This document shows, piece after piece, positions 8,309 to 16,269 of a DNA stretch of 34,206 nucleotides. This DNA is from Acidimicrobiia bacterium (GTDB lineage Bacteria > Actinomycetota > Acidimicrobiia > Spongiisociales > ZC4RG35), in contig JAICNB010000033.1 of assembly GCA_025928935.1 (NCBI GenBank), positions 1 through 34,206 on the forward strand, read 5' to 3'. Made by a program: the position numbers and the translations under genes. The notes beneath the pieces are model-generated. The model was not told the origin of the DNA. It made no database searches and saw nothing but the letters and a program-made list of their open reading frames with translations. How positions within the stretch are numbered: position 1 is the first letter of the stretch; every line of letters begins with the position of its first letter.

Positions 8309-9220
8309 GTGTTGCCCCAGCTGCCTGATTCGATGGACTGGTTGTTCCTCGCAATGGCCGTGATCGGCGTGATCGGGGTGATCTGGGCGCTGGCCATCAC
8401 CCGGGCCGGAAGGAGCCGTGAGCGGGAGGTGATGCGGCTCTCCGAGGAAGCCCATCGAATCAAAGACGAGTTCGTGGCGATGGTGAGCCATGAGCTGCGA
8501 ACCCCGTTGACCTCGATCGCCGGGTTCGCCGACACCCTGCTCGAGTCGTGGCGAGACCTGCCACCCGACGAGGTGGATGAGTTCCTCGGGATCATCAGCC
8601 GTCAGTCTGTCTACCTGGGTGACCTGGTCGAGGACGTCCTGGTCATACCTCGACTCGAATCCGATCGTCTCCGCTTCCACCCCGAGCTGTTCGACCTCGG
8701 CGACTTGCTCGCCGACGTCTCCAGGATGGTGTTCCCGACCGGTGGGAGGAAGGGCGCGGTGGTGACCGTGCCAGACGGTGTCCGGGTCCGGGCCGACCGG
8801 CGCCGGGTCCAGCAGGTGATCCGCAACCTGATGGAGAACGCCCGCAAGTACGGTGGCGACCAGATCATGGTCGAGGGCTTCGTGCTCGGTGACCAATACC
8901 TCCTTGTCATCTCTGACAACGGGCCCGGGGTGCCCGACGAGGAGACGCAGCGTGTGTTCGAGAACTTCGAGCAGGTCTCCAAGGGGGACAGCCGTGAGTC
9001 CACCGGTTTCGGCCTCGGCCTGCCCATCGCCAGGCGACTGGCGCGGGCAATGGGAGGCGAGGTGTGGTACGAGCGGAGGTTCCCCACCGGCGCCCGATTC
9101 TGTTTCTCACTGCCACTCCGCCGCAGGACGGTCGTCGGTGAAGACGACCTGCCCGATCAGCCCGAGGCAGACGCGACCGCCGAGGTCGAGGTGAGCGAGC
9201 ACATCGTCCCGGCCGGCTGA
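8309..9220 (+). CDS. Membrane sensor histidine kinase
   Basis: A 303-residue kinase with one N-terminal transmembrane helix (about residues 10-31), almost no extracellular part, a HisKA domain with phospho-accepting His61 in VSHELRTPLTS, and a HATPase_c domain with N box NLMENARKYGG, G1 DNGPGVP and G2 GFGLGLPIARRLA. The very short sensor region suggests that it senses the membrane or a partner protein. The start is GTG at 8309, 52 bases after the CheA-like gene. No separate response regulator is adjacent, so the receiver at the end of the upstream hybrid kinase may be its target (inference). The acidic C-terminal tail after the kinase core is unconserved. Confidence 0.92.
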   Translation: MLPQLPDSMDWLFLAMAVIGVIGVIWALAITRAGRSREREVMRLSEEAHRIKDEFVAMVSHELRTPLTSIAGFADTLLESWRDLPPDEVDEFLGIISRQSVYLGDLVEDVLVIPRLESDRLRFHPELFDLGDLLADVSRMVFPTGGRKGAVVTVPDGVRVRADRRRVQQVIRNLMENARKYGGDQIMVEGFVLGDQYLLVISDNGPGVPDEETQRVFENFEQVSKGDSRESTGFGLGLPIARRLARAMGGEVWYERRFPTGARFCFSLPLRRRTVVGEDDLPDQPEADATAEVEVSEHIVPAG

Positions 9221-9235
9221 TCACACACGTGTGAT
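9220..9235. promoter_or_regulatory. Inverted repeat upstream of pcrA, candidate operator
   Basis: ATCACACACGTGTGAT: perfect 7-base arms (ATCACAC/GTGTGAT) around a 2-base centre. It begins at the last base of the histidine kinase stop and lies just upstream of the proposed pcrA -10, where a dimeric regulator could bind. It does not match the actinobacterial LexA box. A weak 6-bp RNA hairpin is the alternative reading. Confidence 0.4.
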
Positions 9236-9252
9236 TCCGCGGTCATCGCCGG

Positions 9253-9258
9253 TACCAT
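9253..9258 (+). promoter_or_regulatory. Candidate -10 box for pcrA
   Basis: TACCAT ends 9 bases before the ATG at 9268. No Shine-Dalgarno is present and no good -35 is seen. Confidence 0.35.
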
Positions 9259-9267
9259 CCGGCACGG

Positions 9268-11496
9268 ATGCAAGCAGAGTGGTTCATCGACGACGTTCCG
9301 GCCGAGTCACCTCTCTTCGCCGATCTCAACCCTTCACAACGTGAGGCAGTGGCCGCCACGGAGGGGCCGGTCCTCGTCGTGGCCGGAGCCGGATCCGGCA
9401 AGACGCGGGTTCTCACCTACCGGATCGCACATCTGATCCGCGACCTGAGGATCCCGCCGGACTCCATCCTGGCCATCACCTTCACCAACAAGGCCGCGGA
9501 CGAGATGAAGACCAGGGTGGGTGCCCTCGTTGGTGGGGCCGTCAGGTCCATGTGGGTGTCCACCTTCCACTCGGCATGTGTTCGCATTCTGCGCCGGGAG
9601 GCTTCCCGGCTGGGGTACAAGTCGGGCTTCTCGATCTATGACGAGGCGGATTCGCTCCGTCTCATGAACCTGGTGCTCAAGGATCTCGACCTCGACCCCA
9701 AGCGTTTCCCACCCAAGGCGATGAAGGCAGTCATCTCGAAGGCGAAGAACGAGCTGATCGACTACGAGTCGTTCGCCGACCAGGGCGATGGCTTCTATCA
9801 CGAACAGGTCGCCGATGTGTACCGCCTCTACCAGCAGCGTCTGTTGGGGGCTTCGGCGATGGACTTCGACGACCTGCTGATGGTCACGGTCGAGCTGTTC
9901 GGCGCCTTCCCCGACGTTCTCGCCGCCCATCAGCAGCGCTTTCGCTACGTGCTGGTCGACGAATACCAGGACACCAACCGCGCCCAGTACGTCCTGGTCA
10001 AGCAACTCACCGACGCCCATCGCAATCTGTGTGTGGTGGGGGACTCCGACCAATCGATCTACCGGTTTCGGGGGGCTGACATCCGGAACATCCGGGACTT
10101 CGAGGTGGACTACCCCGACGCCCGGATCATCATCCTCGACCAGAACTACCGGTCGACCGAGACGATCCTCGATGCGGCCAACTCGGTGATCTCCAACAAC
10201 ACCAAGCGAACCCCGAAGAACCTGTGGTCCGACCGGGGCCCGGGGGTCCCGATCGTTCGCTACGAGGCCGAGGACGAGCACGACGAGGCCGGCTACCTGG
10301 CCGACGAGGTCGAGCGTCTCCAGGCTGAGGGCTTCAATCTCAACGACGTGGCGGTGTTCTATCGCACCAACGCCATGTCCCGCGTCGTCGAAGACGTCCT
10401 GGTGAGGCGTGGCGTGCCGTACACGGTGGTCGGATCGGTCAAGTTCTACGACCGCAAGGAGATCAAGGACGCCATCGCCTATCTCCGGGCCGTGGTGAAC
10501 CCCGAAGACGAAGTCTCGCTGAAGCGGATCATCAACGAGCCGCGCCGGGGCATCGGCGACACCACCATCGCCCATATCGACCGGTTCAGCCAGGCCCGGA
10601 AGGTCAGTTTCGCCGAAGGGCTGCGTCAGGCTCGTGACGTCCCGCAGCTCAACGCCCGAGCCCAGACTGCGATCTCCGAGTTCGTCGCCATCATGGACAG
10701 GCTGCGTGAGGCCACCGAGGACGAGGGGGTCGAGGCTGCGGTGTCCGCGGTACTCGCCGACACCGGGATGCTGGCGGCGTTGGAGGCGGAGCAGACGATC
10801 GAGGCGATGGGCAGGGTCGAGAACCTTCGCGAGCTGGTCGGGGTCGCTGCCGAGTTCGAGAGCTCGAACGAGGGGGCGGTGATCGGCGATGAGGAGTTCG
10901 ACACGCTCGACAACCTGCGCCGGCTGGAGGTCTTCCTCGAGACCACGGCCCTGGTCGCCGACATCGACGAGTGGGAGGAGGGGGCCGGGGCTGTCACCCT
11001 GATGACGTTGCATACGGCAAAGGGCCTCGAGTTCCCCGCCGTGTTCATCGTCGGGATGGAGGACGGTGTTTTTCCCCACATGCGATCACTCGGTGATCCG
11101 GGCGAGCTCGAAGAGGAGCGACGCCTGGCATATGTCGGGATAACACGGGCGCAGGACCGGCTCTATCTGACCTCGGCCTGGAGTCGCATGCTGTTCGGTG
11201 GGTCCAACTACAACCCGCCCTCCCGATTCCTCACCGAGGTCCCCGACGGGCTGATGGAGAAGGCCGGGAAGCGGGCCCGGCGCAGCGCTTCGGAGCGGGC
11301 GGCCTCGGTCGGTCCTCGAACCACCGTGAGCGCCGGCCAGATCGGCCCCGGCGACCGGGTGAGGCACGACAAGTGGGGGCTCGGCACCGTGCGCGAGGTG
11401 GTCGGCACCGGTGACATGGCAGAGGCGGAGATCATGTTCGACACACAGGGCAAGAAGCGACTGTTGCTGGCCTGGGCTCCCCTCGAGCCGGCATGA
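9268..11496 (+). CDS. pcrA: ATP-dependent DNA helicase PcrA/UvrD
   Basis: A superfamily 1A 3'-5' DNA helicase of 742 residues, acting in nucleotide excision repair, replication-fork maintenance and removal of RecA filaments. Visible motifs: Q motif LNPSQREAV; Walker A GAGSGKT (40-46); Ia TFTNKAADEM; Walker B/II DEYQDTN from Asp231; III GDSDQSIYRFRGAD; IV QNYRSTE; V LMTLHTAKGLEFPAVF; VI EERRLAYVGITRA. The C-terminal tail GPGDRVRHDKWGLGTV is the Tudor-like RNA-polymerase-binding element typical of PcrA/UvrD. It starts at the ATG at 9268 after a leaderless-type -10. The stop overlaps the next start by four bases (ATGA). Confidence 0.96.
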   Translation: MQAEWFIDDVPAESPLFADLNPSQREAVAATEGPVLVVAGAGSGKTRVLTYRIAHLIRDLRIPPDSILAITFTNKAADEMKTRVGALVGGAVRSMWVSTFHSACVRILRREASRLGYKSGFSIYDEADSLRLMNLVLKDLDLDPKRFPPKAMKAVISKAKNELIDYESFADQGDGFYHEQVADVYRLYQQRLLGASAMDFDDLLMVTVELFGAFPDVLAAHQQRFRYVLVDEYQDTNRAQYVLVKQLTDAHRNLCVVGDSDQSIYRFRGADIRNIRDFEVDYPDARIIILDQNYRSTETILDAANSVISNNTKRTPKNLWSDRGPGVPIVRYEAEDEHDEAGYLADEVERLQAEGFNLNDVAVFYRTNAMSRVVEDVLVRRGVPYTVVGSVKFYDRKEIKDAIAYLRAVVNPEDEVSLKRIINEPRRGIGDTTIAHIDRFSQARKVSFAEGLRQARDVPQLNARAQTAISEFVAIMDRLREATEDEGVEAAVSAVLADTGMLAALEAEQTIEAMGRVENLRELVGVAAEFESSNEGAVIGDEEFDTLDNLRRLEVFLETTALVADIDEWEEGAGAVTLMTLHTAKGLEFPAVFIVGMEDGVFPHMRSLGDPGELEEERRLAYVGITRAQDRLYLTSAWSRMLFGGSNYNPPSRFLTEVPDGLMEKAGKRARRSASERAASVGPRTTVSAGQIGPGDRVRHDKWGLGTVREVVGTGDMAEAEIMFDTQGKKRLLLAWAPLEPA

Positions 11497-11963
11497 TCGA
11501 ATTCGAGGGGAGCCTCGAGGAGGCTCCGCGGGGCGGTGCTTTCGTCTCCATCCCGCCCGAGGCGATCGAGGCGCTGGGCGGTGGCGGTCGGATCCGTGTC
11601 CTCGCCACCTTCGACGGCATCCCTTACCGGGGCAGCATCGTGCGAATGGGCGGGGTGTCGGTGATCGGCGTGCTGAAGGAGATCCGGGAGACGCTGGGGA
11701 AGGGCCCCGGCGATGGGCTGCGTGTGAGTCTGGTGCCCGATGTCGAGGAGCGGGTGGTCGAGATCCCTGCGGAGCTCGAGAGCCTGCTCGAGGCAATCCC
11801 GGAGGCACGGATGGCATTCGACGGCCTGAGCTATACCCATCGCCGGGAACATGCCGCATACGTGGCGGAGGCCAAGAAGTCCGAGACCCGGCAGCGCCGG
11901 GCCCGTGAAGACCATCGAATCTCTCGTCGGTTGATACCGGGCGGGGTGGCCGTCTCCCTCTAA
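11493..11963 (+). CDS. DUF1905 / YdeI-OmpD-associated family protein
   Basis: A 156-residue soluble protein with two family parts. An N-terminal DUF1905-like beta-barrel (about 1-85) contains GGAFVSIP, YRGSIVRMGG and VIGVLKEIRETLGKGPGD. A C-terminal YdeI-like segment (about 90-150) contains the SYTHRREHAAYVAEAKKSETRQRRA helix, common in the bacteriocin-protection YdeI family. The molecular function is not established. Translation is coupled to pcrA by the ATGA overlap, which suggests co-expression with the helicase but does not prove a repair role. Confidence 0.85.
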   Translation: MIEFEGSLEEAPRGGAFVSIPPEAIEALGGGGRIRVLATFDGIPYRGSIVRMGGVSVIGVLKEIRETLGKGPGDGLRVSLVPDVEERVVEIPAELESLLEAIPEARMAFDGLSYTHRREHAAYVAEAKKSETRQRRAREDHRISRRLIPGGVAVSL

Positions 11964-11966
11964 CTT
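11961..11966 (+). promoter_or_regulatory. Candidate -10 box for the K+ channel gene
   Basis: TAACTT overlaps the stop codon of the DUF1905 gene and ends 6 bases before the ATG at 11973, so an internal leaderless promoter is possible. Weak evidence. Confidence 0.25.
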
Positions 11967-11972
11967 GACGGG

Positions 11973-12299
11973 ATGATCAGGGCCCTGTTGCGGACGTTCA
12001 GGGAAGTCTGGATCGAACCCGCCGGCCGGGGGTTGATCCTGGGGGCGGCGATCATCGTGGCGACCGGAACGGTCTTCTACACCGTCGTCGAGGATTGGTC
12101 GGTCATCGACGCCCTCTATTTCACCGTGGTGACCCTCACCACCATCGGGTACGGCGACCTCCATCCCACCACCGACCTGTCGAAGATCTTCACGGTCTTC
12201 TTCGTGTTCGCCGGGGTGTCATTCATCCTCGGCTTTCTGAACTTCATCGTCGCTCGAACGGTCCGAGAACGCGTCGAGAGGAAACGCGGGGGCGGCTAG
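11973..12299 (+). CDS. Two-helix potassium channel pore protein
   Basis: A 108-residue protein with the minimal pore fold of the Ion_trans_2 family. The first membrane helix is about residues 20-38, followed by a pore helix and the selectivity filter TIGYGD at 57-62 (the K+ signature), then a second helix at about 72-95 and a short basic tail. It would work as a tetramer in the inner membrane and conduct K+. It lacks the RCK/TrkA_N regulatory domain common in bacterial channels, so gating must come from the pore or a partner. It lies 9 bases after the DUF1905 gene and is convergent, 2 bases apart, with the next gene. Confidence 0.92.
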   Translation: MIRALLRTFREVWIEPAGRGLILGAAIIVATGTVFYTVVEDWSVIDALYFTVVTLTTIGYGDLHPTTDLSKIFTVFFVFAGVSFILGFLNFIVARTVRERVERKRGGG

Positions 12300-12301
12300 G
12301 A

Positions 12302-14215
12302 CTACTGGGTGTCCGAGGCCACCCGCCCCACGGATCCCACCTGGGCCAGCTCCTTGCCTGCCTTGATCCTGGCCGCTCGGTCCAGCTCCCGGCTGATCAG
12401 GGTCTCGTGCAGGGCGGCCATCTGCTTCTCGGTCGGCATGGGCAACCCGTAGGCAGCCTGGACGAATGCGGCGGTGTCGGCCCGGTAGTCATGCCCGAAC
12501 GACTTGAACTGCCCGGGAACCGTGACCATTGCGTTCATGGCATCCGCGATCACCTGTATGAAGGTGAGGACCGGTGTCCACTTCATCGTCTCCGGCACTC
12601 CGCGGCCCCGGTGCCCGTCCAGCCATTGCGGCCGTTTCACTGCCATCCGGACCGACATCTGTGAGATCGGGTCGTTGTCGTGGTCGACCACCAGGGCGCG
12701 CAAGGTTTCTCTCTCTTCCGAAGTGAGAGCCTGGTATTGCTCGAAGCGATCGAAGGCGCCCACTGTCCCTCGAGGGGTGAGCGGGTTGCGTCCCTCCCTC
12801 ATCCCGGTCTTCGACCAACGGGCCAGGCCGGGGAGGCCGAACCACAGGGCGCGGTGGATGCCGTAGTGATCGAATCCCGAGATGCCCTGGTGCATGACGA
12901 CGTCTGAGCTCGACCAGGCTCCCAGGCTCTCGCCGAAAATCAGGACCTTGGGCCTCTGATCCTCGGGCACGGCCAGAAGCCTCTGCTTGACCCCCCAGAG
13001 CAGCTGTCTGAACTGGGCCCTTCCCAAGGAGACACCCTGGAGCTCGAGGAACGATGGCGCTTTGCCGTACTGGATGCAGGCCGTGGCGATATCGCCCCGG
13101 GTCATGATCTCGGCCGATTCGATCATGGTGTGGTCGACCCAACCGGTGCCGGTGGGCGACACCAGGAGCAAATAGCTTCGCTGGAAGGCACCCAGCCGTT
13201 CCATCTCGTCGAGAGCCAGCTCGGAACGGCCGGTGGCGTAGACCGGTTCCAGCTCGACGCCGACATAAGCCCGAATCGGGTGGGCGATGGCGGGAACGCC
13301 GAGCGTCTGTTCGATCACTTCCGGGGTGACCACCTCGGAGACGAATCGGCGACCCTGAAGCCCCAGATGGGCGTATGGCGAGATGCTGTTCGGACCGCCT
13401 GACACGTGCTGGTTGCTGGGTGGCGAGGAGAATGCCGGCTCGACGCGGGCGTTCGTCCGGGAGAGCCGCGACACCAGGCCTCGATAGAGAGCCACCGTGC
13501 CGGCACTCCAGAGCGCGAGGTTCATGGCTCTGCCGATCAAGGCGTGCCCGGCGCCCGGCCCCATGTAGCCGACCATCGAGTTCCTCGAACTGGCGAAACC
13601 CCGTGCCGCGCCCCTGCCGGCGTTGGCCACTGCGACAGCGATGCCCACGGAGGCGAAGATGTTCGCCGGCTTGTCCTCGGCGGTCCATCTCGCCACCAGA
13701 CCCTGGCCGATCTCGAGCTCCCTGGACCAGCGTGTCATCGCATACCCGAATCCGCCCAAACCGGTGACGAGGGGCACGATCGGGCTGTCGATCTTCTTGC
13801 TGACGTCGGTGGCGGTCTCGTAGATGATGCCGCCGATAGCTCCGGCCTCGGCGAGCCTGCCGGCACTGCGCAGCGACGCCTTGGCGGTGGACTCGCTGTC
13901 GTGCTCCACCATCCTGCCCAATGCCGCCCCTCCGGCGGCGATGGCGGCCCGGGCGCCGATGCGCCAAGCGAGTGGAGAGCCGTCCGGTGCGACCTTTCTC
14001 GCGACCAGGTCGATCCCGTTCCCGATGGCACGTGCCGACAAAACGGCAAGACCGCCGGCGATGCCCTGATGCAGTGAAGAGCGAGGCATCAGTGAGGGGC
14101 CGAAGGAGTCGAGGGCGGCGGTGGTCTGGAGGGGAGCGGCCGGCCCCCCCGTCACCGGGTTGATCCGGTTGGCGAGCTTCAGCGCCCAGTCGAGCAGATT
14201 CGAGTCATAGGCCAT
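12302..14215 (-). CDS. Membrane alpha/beta-hydrolase of the Abhydrolase_9 (DUF2319) family
   Basis: A 637-residue protein. The N-terminal part (to about residue 270) is rich in Gly/Ala hydrophobic segments predicted to be membrane helices. The C-terminal part is an alpha/beta-hydrolase with the nucleophile elbow GESLG (Ser430), followed by AWSSSDVV. The layout of a membrane N-domain plus C-terminal hydrolase matches the actinobacterial Abhydrolase_9 family, whose substrates are not known to me. The frame is open further upstream, but ATG at 14215 is chosen because it begins MAYDSN two bases after the stop of the MBL gene, which indicates a two-gene operon. Lipid or ester hydrolysis at the envelope is plausible inference. 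Confidence 0.85.
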   Translation of the reverse strand: MAYDSNLLDWALKLANRINPVTGGPAAPLQTTAALDSFGPSLMPRSSLHQGIAGGLAVLSARAIGNGIDLVARKVAPDGSPLAWRIGARAAIAAGGAALGRMVEHDSESTAKASLRSAGRLAEAGAIGGIIYETATDVSKKIDSPIVPLVTGLGGFGYAMTRWSRELEIGQGLVARWTAEDKPANIFASVGIAVAVANAGRGAARGFASSRNSMVGYMGPGAGHALIGRAMNLALWSAGTVALYRGLVSRLSRTNARVEPAFSSPPSNQHVSGGPNSISPYAHLGLQGRRFVSEVVTPEVIEQTLGVPAIAHPIRAYVGVELEPVYATGRSELALDEMERLGAFQRSYLLLVSPTGTGWVDHTMIESAEIMTRGDIATACIQYGKAPSFLELQGVSLGRAQFRQLLWGVKQRLLAVPEDQRPKVLIFGESLGAWSSSDVVMHQGISGFDHYGIHRALWFGLPGLARWSKTGMREGRNPLTPRGTVGAFDRFEQYQALTSEERETLRALVVDHDNDPISQMSVRMAVKRPQWLDGHRGRGVPETMKWTPVLTFIQVIADAMNAMVTVPGQFKSFGHDYRADTAAFVQAAYGLPMPTEKQMAALHETLISRELDRAARIKAGKELAQVGSVGRVASDTQ

Positions 14216-14217
14216 TG

Positions 14218-14862
14218 CTACAAGGTATACGGCTCGCCAGGCAGAGGGTCGTCGATACTGACGGTGTCGTCGATGGCGCCCCCACAGATTCGCATCCATG
14301 TGGCCTTCCCGGTGTCGTTGAGGAAGAAATCATGGATGGGGATCGCCTTCTGCGGGCTCACCGCATTGGCGAAGTCGATCGTCATCGCCGCGCTGGCCCA
14401 CGGGGCCACCAGGGGGAGGGCGAGCATGTCGGTCCCGGACGGGGTCACGTCGTAGGAATCGCCCGGGTGAAAGAGGGAAGGCCCTCCTCGCTCACGGAAC
14501 AGATAGCCGACATTCCCGACCCCGGGAATCCGGGGGTGCAAGAGAGCGTGCTCACCCCCCAACATCTCGACCGAGACGTCGCCCAGGTCGATGGTCTCTC
14601 CGACCCTGGCCGTCACGGGGGAGAGCTCCGAGACCATCCCGGCGACGGCGGCCTCGGCCACCACCTGGGCCTGTTGATTGGCGGCGACGAGGGCGGGAAG
14701 GTTCGCGACGTCTGCGTGATCCGCATGTTGATGGGTGATCAGGATCGCATCGAGGTCGGTCAACTCCTGCCAGGAGTTGGTGAATGTCCCCGGGTCCACC
14801 AGGACCCTGCTGGATGCGGATTCGATCAGGAGACAGGCATGGCCGTGACGGGTGACGATCAT
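14218..14862 (-). CDS. MBL-fold metal-dependent hydrolase
   Basis: A 214-residue protein of the metallo-beta-lactamase fold, closest in type to the UlaG-like beta-lactamase superfamily domain group. The metal-binding signature THQHADHAD is at 43-51 (His44, His46, Asp48, His49), and LFHPGDSYD supplies the later His/Asp ligands. It begins with RHGHACLLIES, the typical first strand pair of this subgroup. It is likely a cytoplasmic hydrolase of a phosphodiester or lactone, substrate unknown. It starts at the ATG at 14862 with a CATACT hexamer 6 bases upstream and no ribosome binding site. It is the first gene of an operon with the downstream Abhydrolase_9 gene. Confidence 0.9.
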   Translation of the reverse strand: MIVTRHGHACLLIESASSRVLVDPGTFTNSWQELTDLDAILITHQHADHADVANLPALVAANQQAQVVAEAAVAGMVSELSPVTARVGETIDLGDVSVEMLGGEHALLHPRIPGVGNVGYLFRERGGPSLFHPGDSYDVTPSGTDMLALPLVAPWASAAMTIDFANAVSPQKAIPIHDFFLNDTGKATWMRICGGAIDDTVSIDDPLPGEPYTL

Positions 14863-14868
14863 GCCCGG

Positions 14869-14874
14869 AGTATG
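14869..14874 (-). promoter_or_regulatory. Candidate -10 box for the MBL hydrolase operon
   Basis: CATACT on the minus strand, 6 bases before the ATG at 14862, with no Shine-Dalgarno. Consistent with a leaderless transcript. Confidence 0.3.
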
Positions 14875-14916
14875 CCCGAAGTGAGTGCCCGCCCGGTCAG
14901 CTTCCCGAAGAACCCG

Positions 14917-16245
14917 TCAGCCCGGCCCGGGTTCCGGCCGCGTCCCACCGGGAATCCGGGCCACCCCGCCGATGACGACACCGAGGATGGGGAGGCTGAG
15001 CACGAGCCCGTTGAGTCCGTCGGCATCGGCGATGCCGACGGCGGCCAACAGACCGAGCCCGGCGCAGATGGCCAGGACGGCGAGGACGGGGCGCCACCAC
15101 GGCGGATCGGGCCGTGCGTCCTCGTCGGGATTCTCGAATCTGCCGAAGATGGCCACCAGGCCAAGCGTCAGCAGGCCGAGCACGAGGAACCAGAGTGGGC
15201 GGGTCAGCCACCAGCCGGGAGTCAACGGTGTGATGCCAAGCCCAAAGCCATCCCCGAGTAACGACACGCCGATCACGATCACCATGGCGGTCAGATGCCA
15301 GAGGTACATGGTCATGATCCGGGCGCTGACTCCGACCACCAAGGTCCAGATCCCCCTCCGCATCGCCAATCGATGGAGGGGGCCCTCCAGCGCCAGGGCG
15401 ATGCCTGCCTGGAACAGGCCCAGGAAGGCCAGGGTCACCCGGGGCGGGTAGGAATTGGTGATCTCGGTCGTGTCCAGCCCGACCATCGCCACCGGATACG
15501 GACCGAGACCGACAAGCAGCAGAGTGCCGAGCAGACCAACCCCCGCCATGAGCATGCGTTTCCAGAGCCGGTCGAGTGTCCCGTCGAGCCAGGCGAACCC
15601 GAGCTGATGGACCGTGCCCCAGACGAAGACGTAGTTGAGGAACCCAACCGGGACGATGCCGACACCGATCGACAGCCAGTCACAGAGGGCGGCGAGGGCC
15701 ATGCCGGAGAGGATCGAGAGCCAACCCCATCGATCCCAGAGCCAAAGCGCCGCCGGGCCCAGCGTGACGATCACGACATAGGCGGCGAGGAACCAGGTCG
15801 GGACCAGGGCAACCTGGGAGGCGAGCTGCAGCATCTCCCAATCGAGACCGGCCCTCAGCCCCAGCCAGCCGCCAAATGTCCAAACCAGGAGCAGTGGCAC
15901 CACGGGGAGGATGAGCCGGCGCAACCGCGCCCTCAGCCATCCGCCGTACTTCTCACCACGTCGTCGCGCCGATCTCCAGGAGAGCCCGTTGGCGTAACCC
16001 CCGACCAGGAAGAAGATGGGCATCACCTGAAGGACCCAGGTCAGGGGGTGCGTCCAGTCGGCGAGGATGAGGAGATGTCCGGCCGATAGCTCGCCTCCCT
16101 CGATCGTCACCGCCGCCATCAGCCAGTGGCCGAACACGACGACCAGGATCGACGCCACCCGCAGCAGGTCGACGACGCGGTTCCGATCTGACGGGGTCGA
16201 GTCGGCGGCTCGACGTACGGAGGCCACGAAACCCATGTCAGTCAT
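14917..16245 (-). CDS. Acyltransferase 3 family membrane protein
   Basis: A 442-residue polytopic membrane protein of the acyltransferase 3 (OafA/NodX) family. The N-terminal signature RNRVVDLLRVASILVVVFGH carries the conserved Arg (29) and His (40) needed for acyl transfer. Then follow PIFFLVGGYANGLSW and about ten hydrophobic helices, including PTWFLAAYVVIV and YLWHLTAMVI near the end. Such proteins move acyl groups, often acetyl, onto extracytoplasmic sugars, lipids or peptidoglycan. The open frame continues far upstream, but homology begins here; the start is ATG at 16245 (alternative ATG at 16236). It is divergent from the YhhQ gene with only 24 bases between start codons. Confidence 0.9.
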   Translation of the reverse strand: MTDMGFVASVRRAADSTPSDRNRVVDLLRVASILVVVFGHWLMAAVTIEGGELSAGHLLILADWTHPLTWVLQVMPIFFLVGGYANGLSWRSARRRGEKYGGWLRARLRRLILPVVPLLLVWTFGGWLGLRAGLDWEMLQLASQVALVPTWFLAAYVVIVTLGPAALWLWDRWGWLSILSGMALAALCDWLSIGVGIVPVGFLNYVFVWGTVHQLGFAWLDGTLDRLWKRMLMAGVGLLGTLLLVGLGPYPVAMVGLDTTEITNSYPPRVTLAFLGLFQAGIALALEGPLHRLAMRRGIWTLVVGVSARIMTMYLWHLTAMVIVIGVSLLGDGFGLGITPLTPGWWLTRPLWFLVLGLLTLGLVAIFGRFENPDEDARPDPPWWRPVLAVLAICAGLGLLAAVGIADADGLNGLVLSLPILGVVIGGVARIPGGTRPEPGPG

Positions 16246-16249
16246 TTTG

Positions 16250-16259
16250 GTTCTAGCGT
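16250..16259. promoter_or_regulatory. Overlapping divergent -10 elements between acyltransferase and yhhQ genes
   Basis: The 24-base gap holds TAGCGT on the plus strand (16254-16259, 10 bases before the GTG at 16270) and TAGAAC on the minus strand (16255-16250, 4 bases before the ATG at 16245, 13 before the ATG at 16236). Neither gene has a Shine-Dalgarno. Back-to-back leaderless promoters with -35 regions inside the opposite gene are inferred. Confidence 0.3.
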
Positions 16260-16269
16260 CAGAAACATC

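Noticed and set aside
9334..11079. 581-residue frame antisense to pcrA
   Set aside because: Same kind of shadow; no recognisable domain and no start signal.
12489..13967. 492-residue frame on the same strand as the Abhydrolase_9 gene but in another phase
   Set aside because: Arg/Pro/Gly-rich out-of-frame translation; the hydrolase frame has the conserved GESLG elbow.
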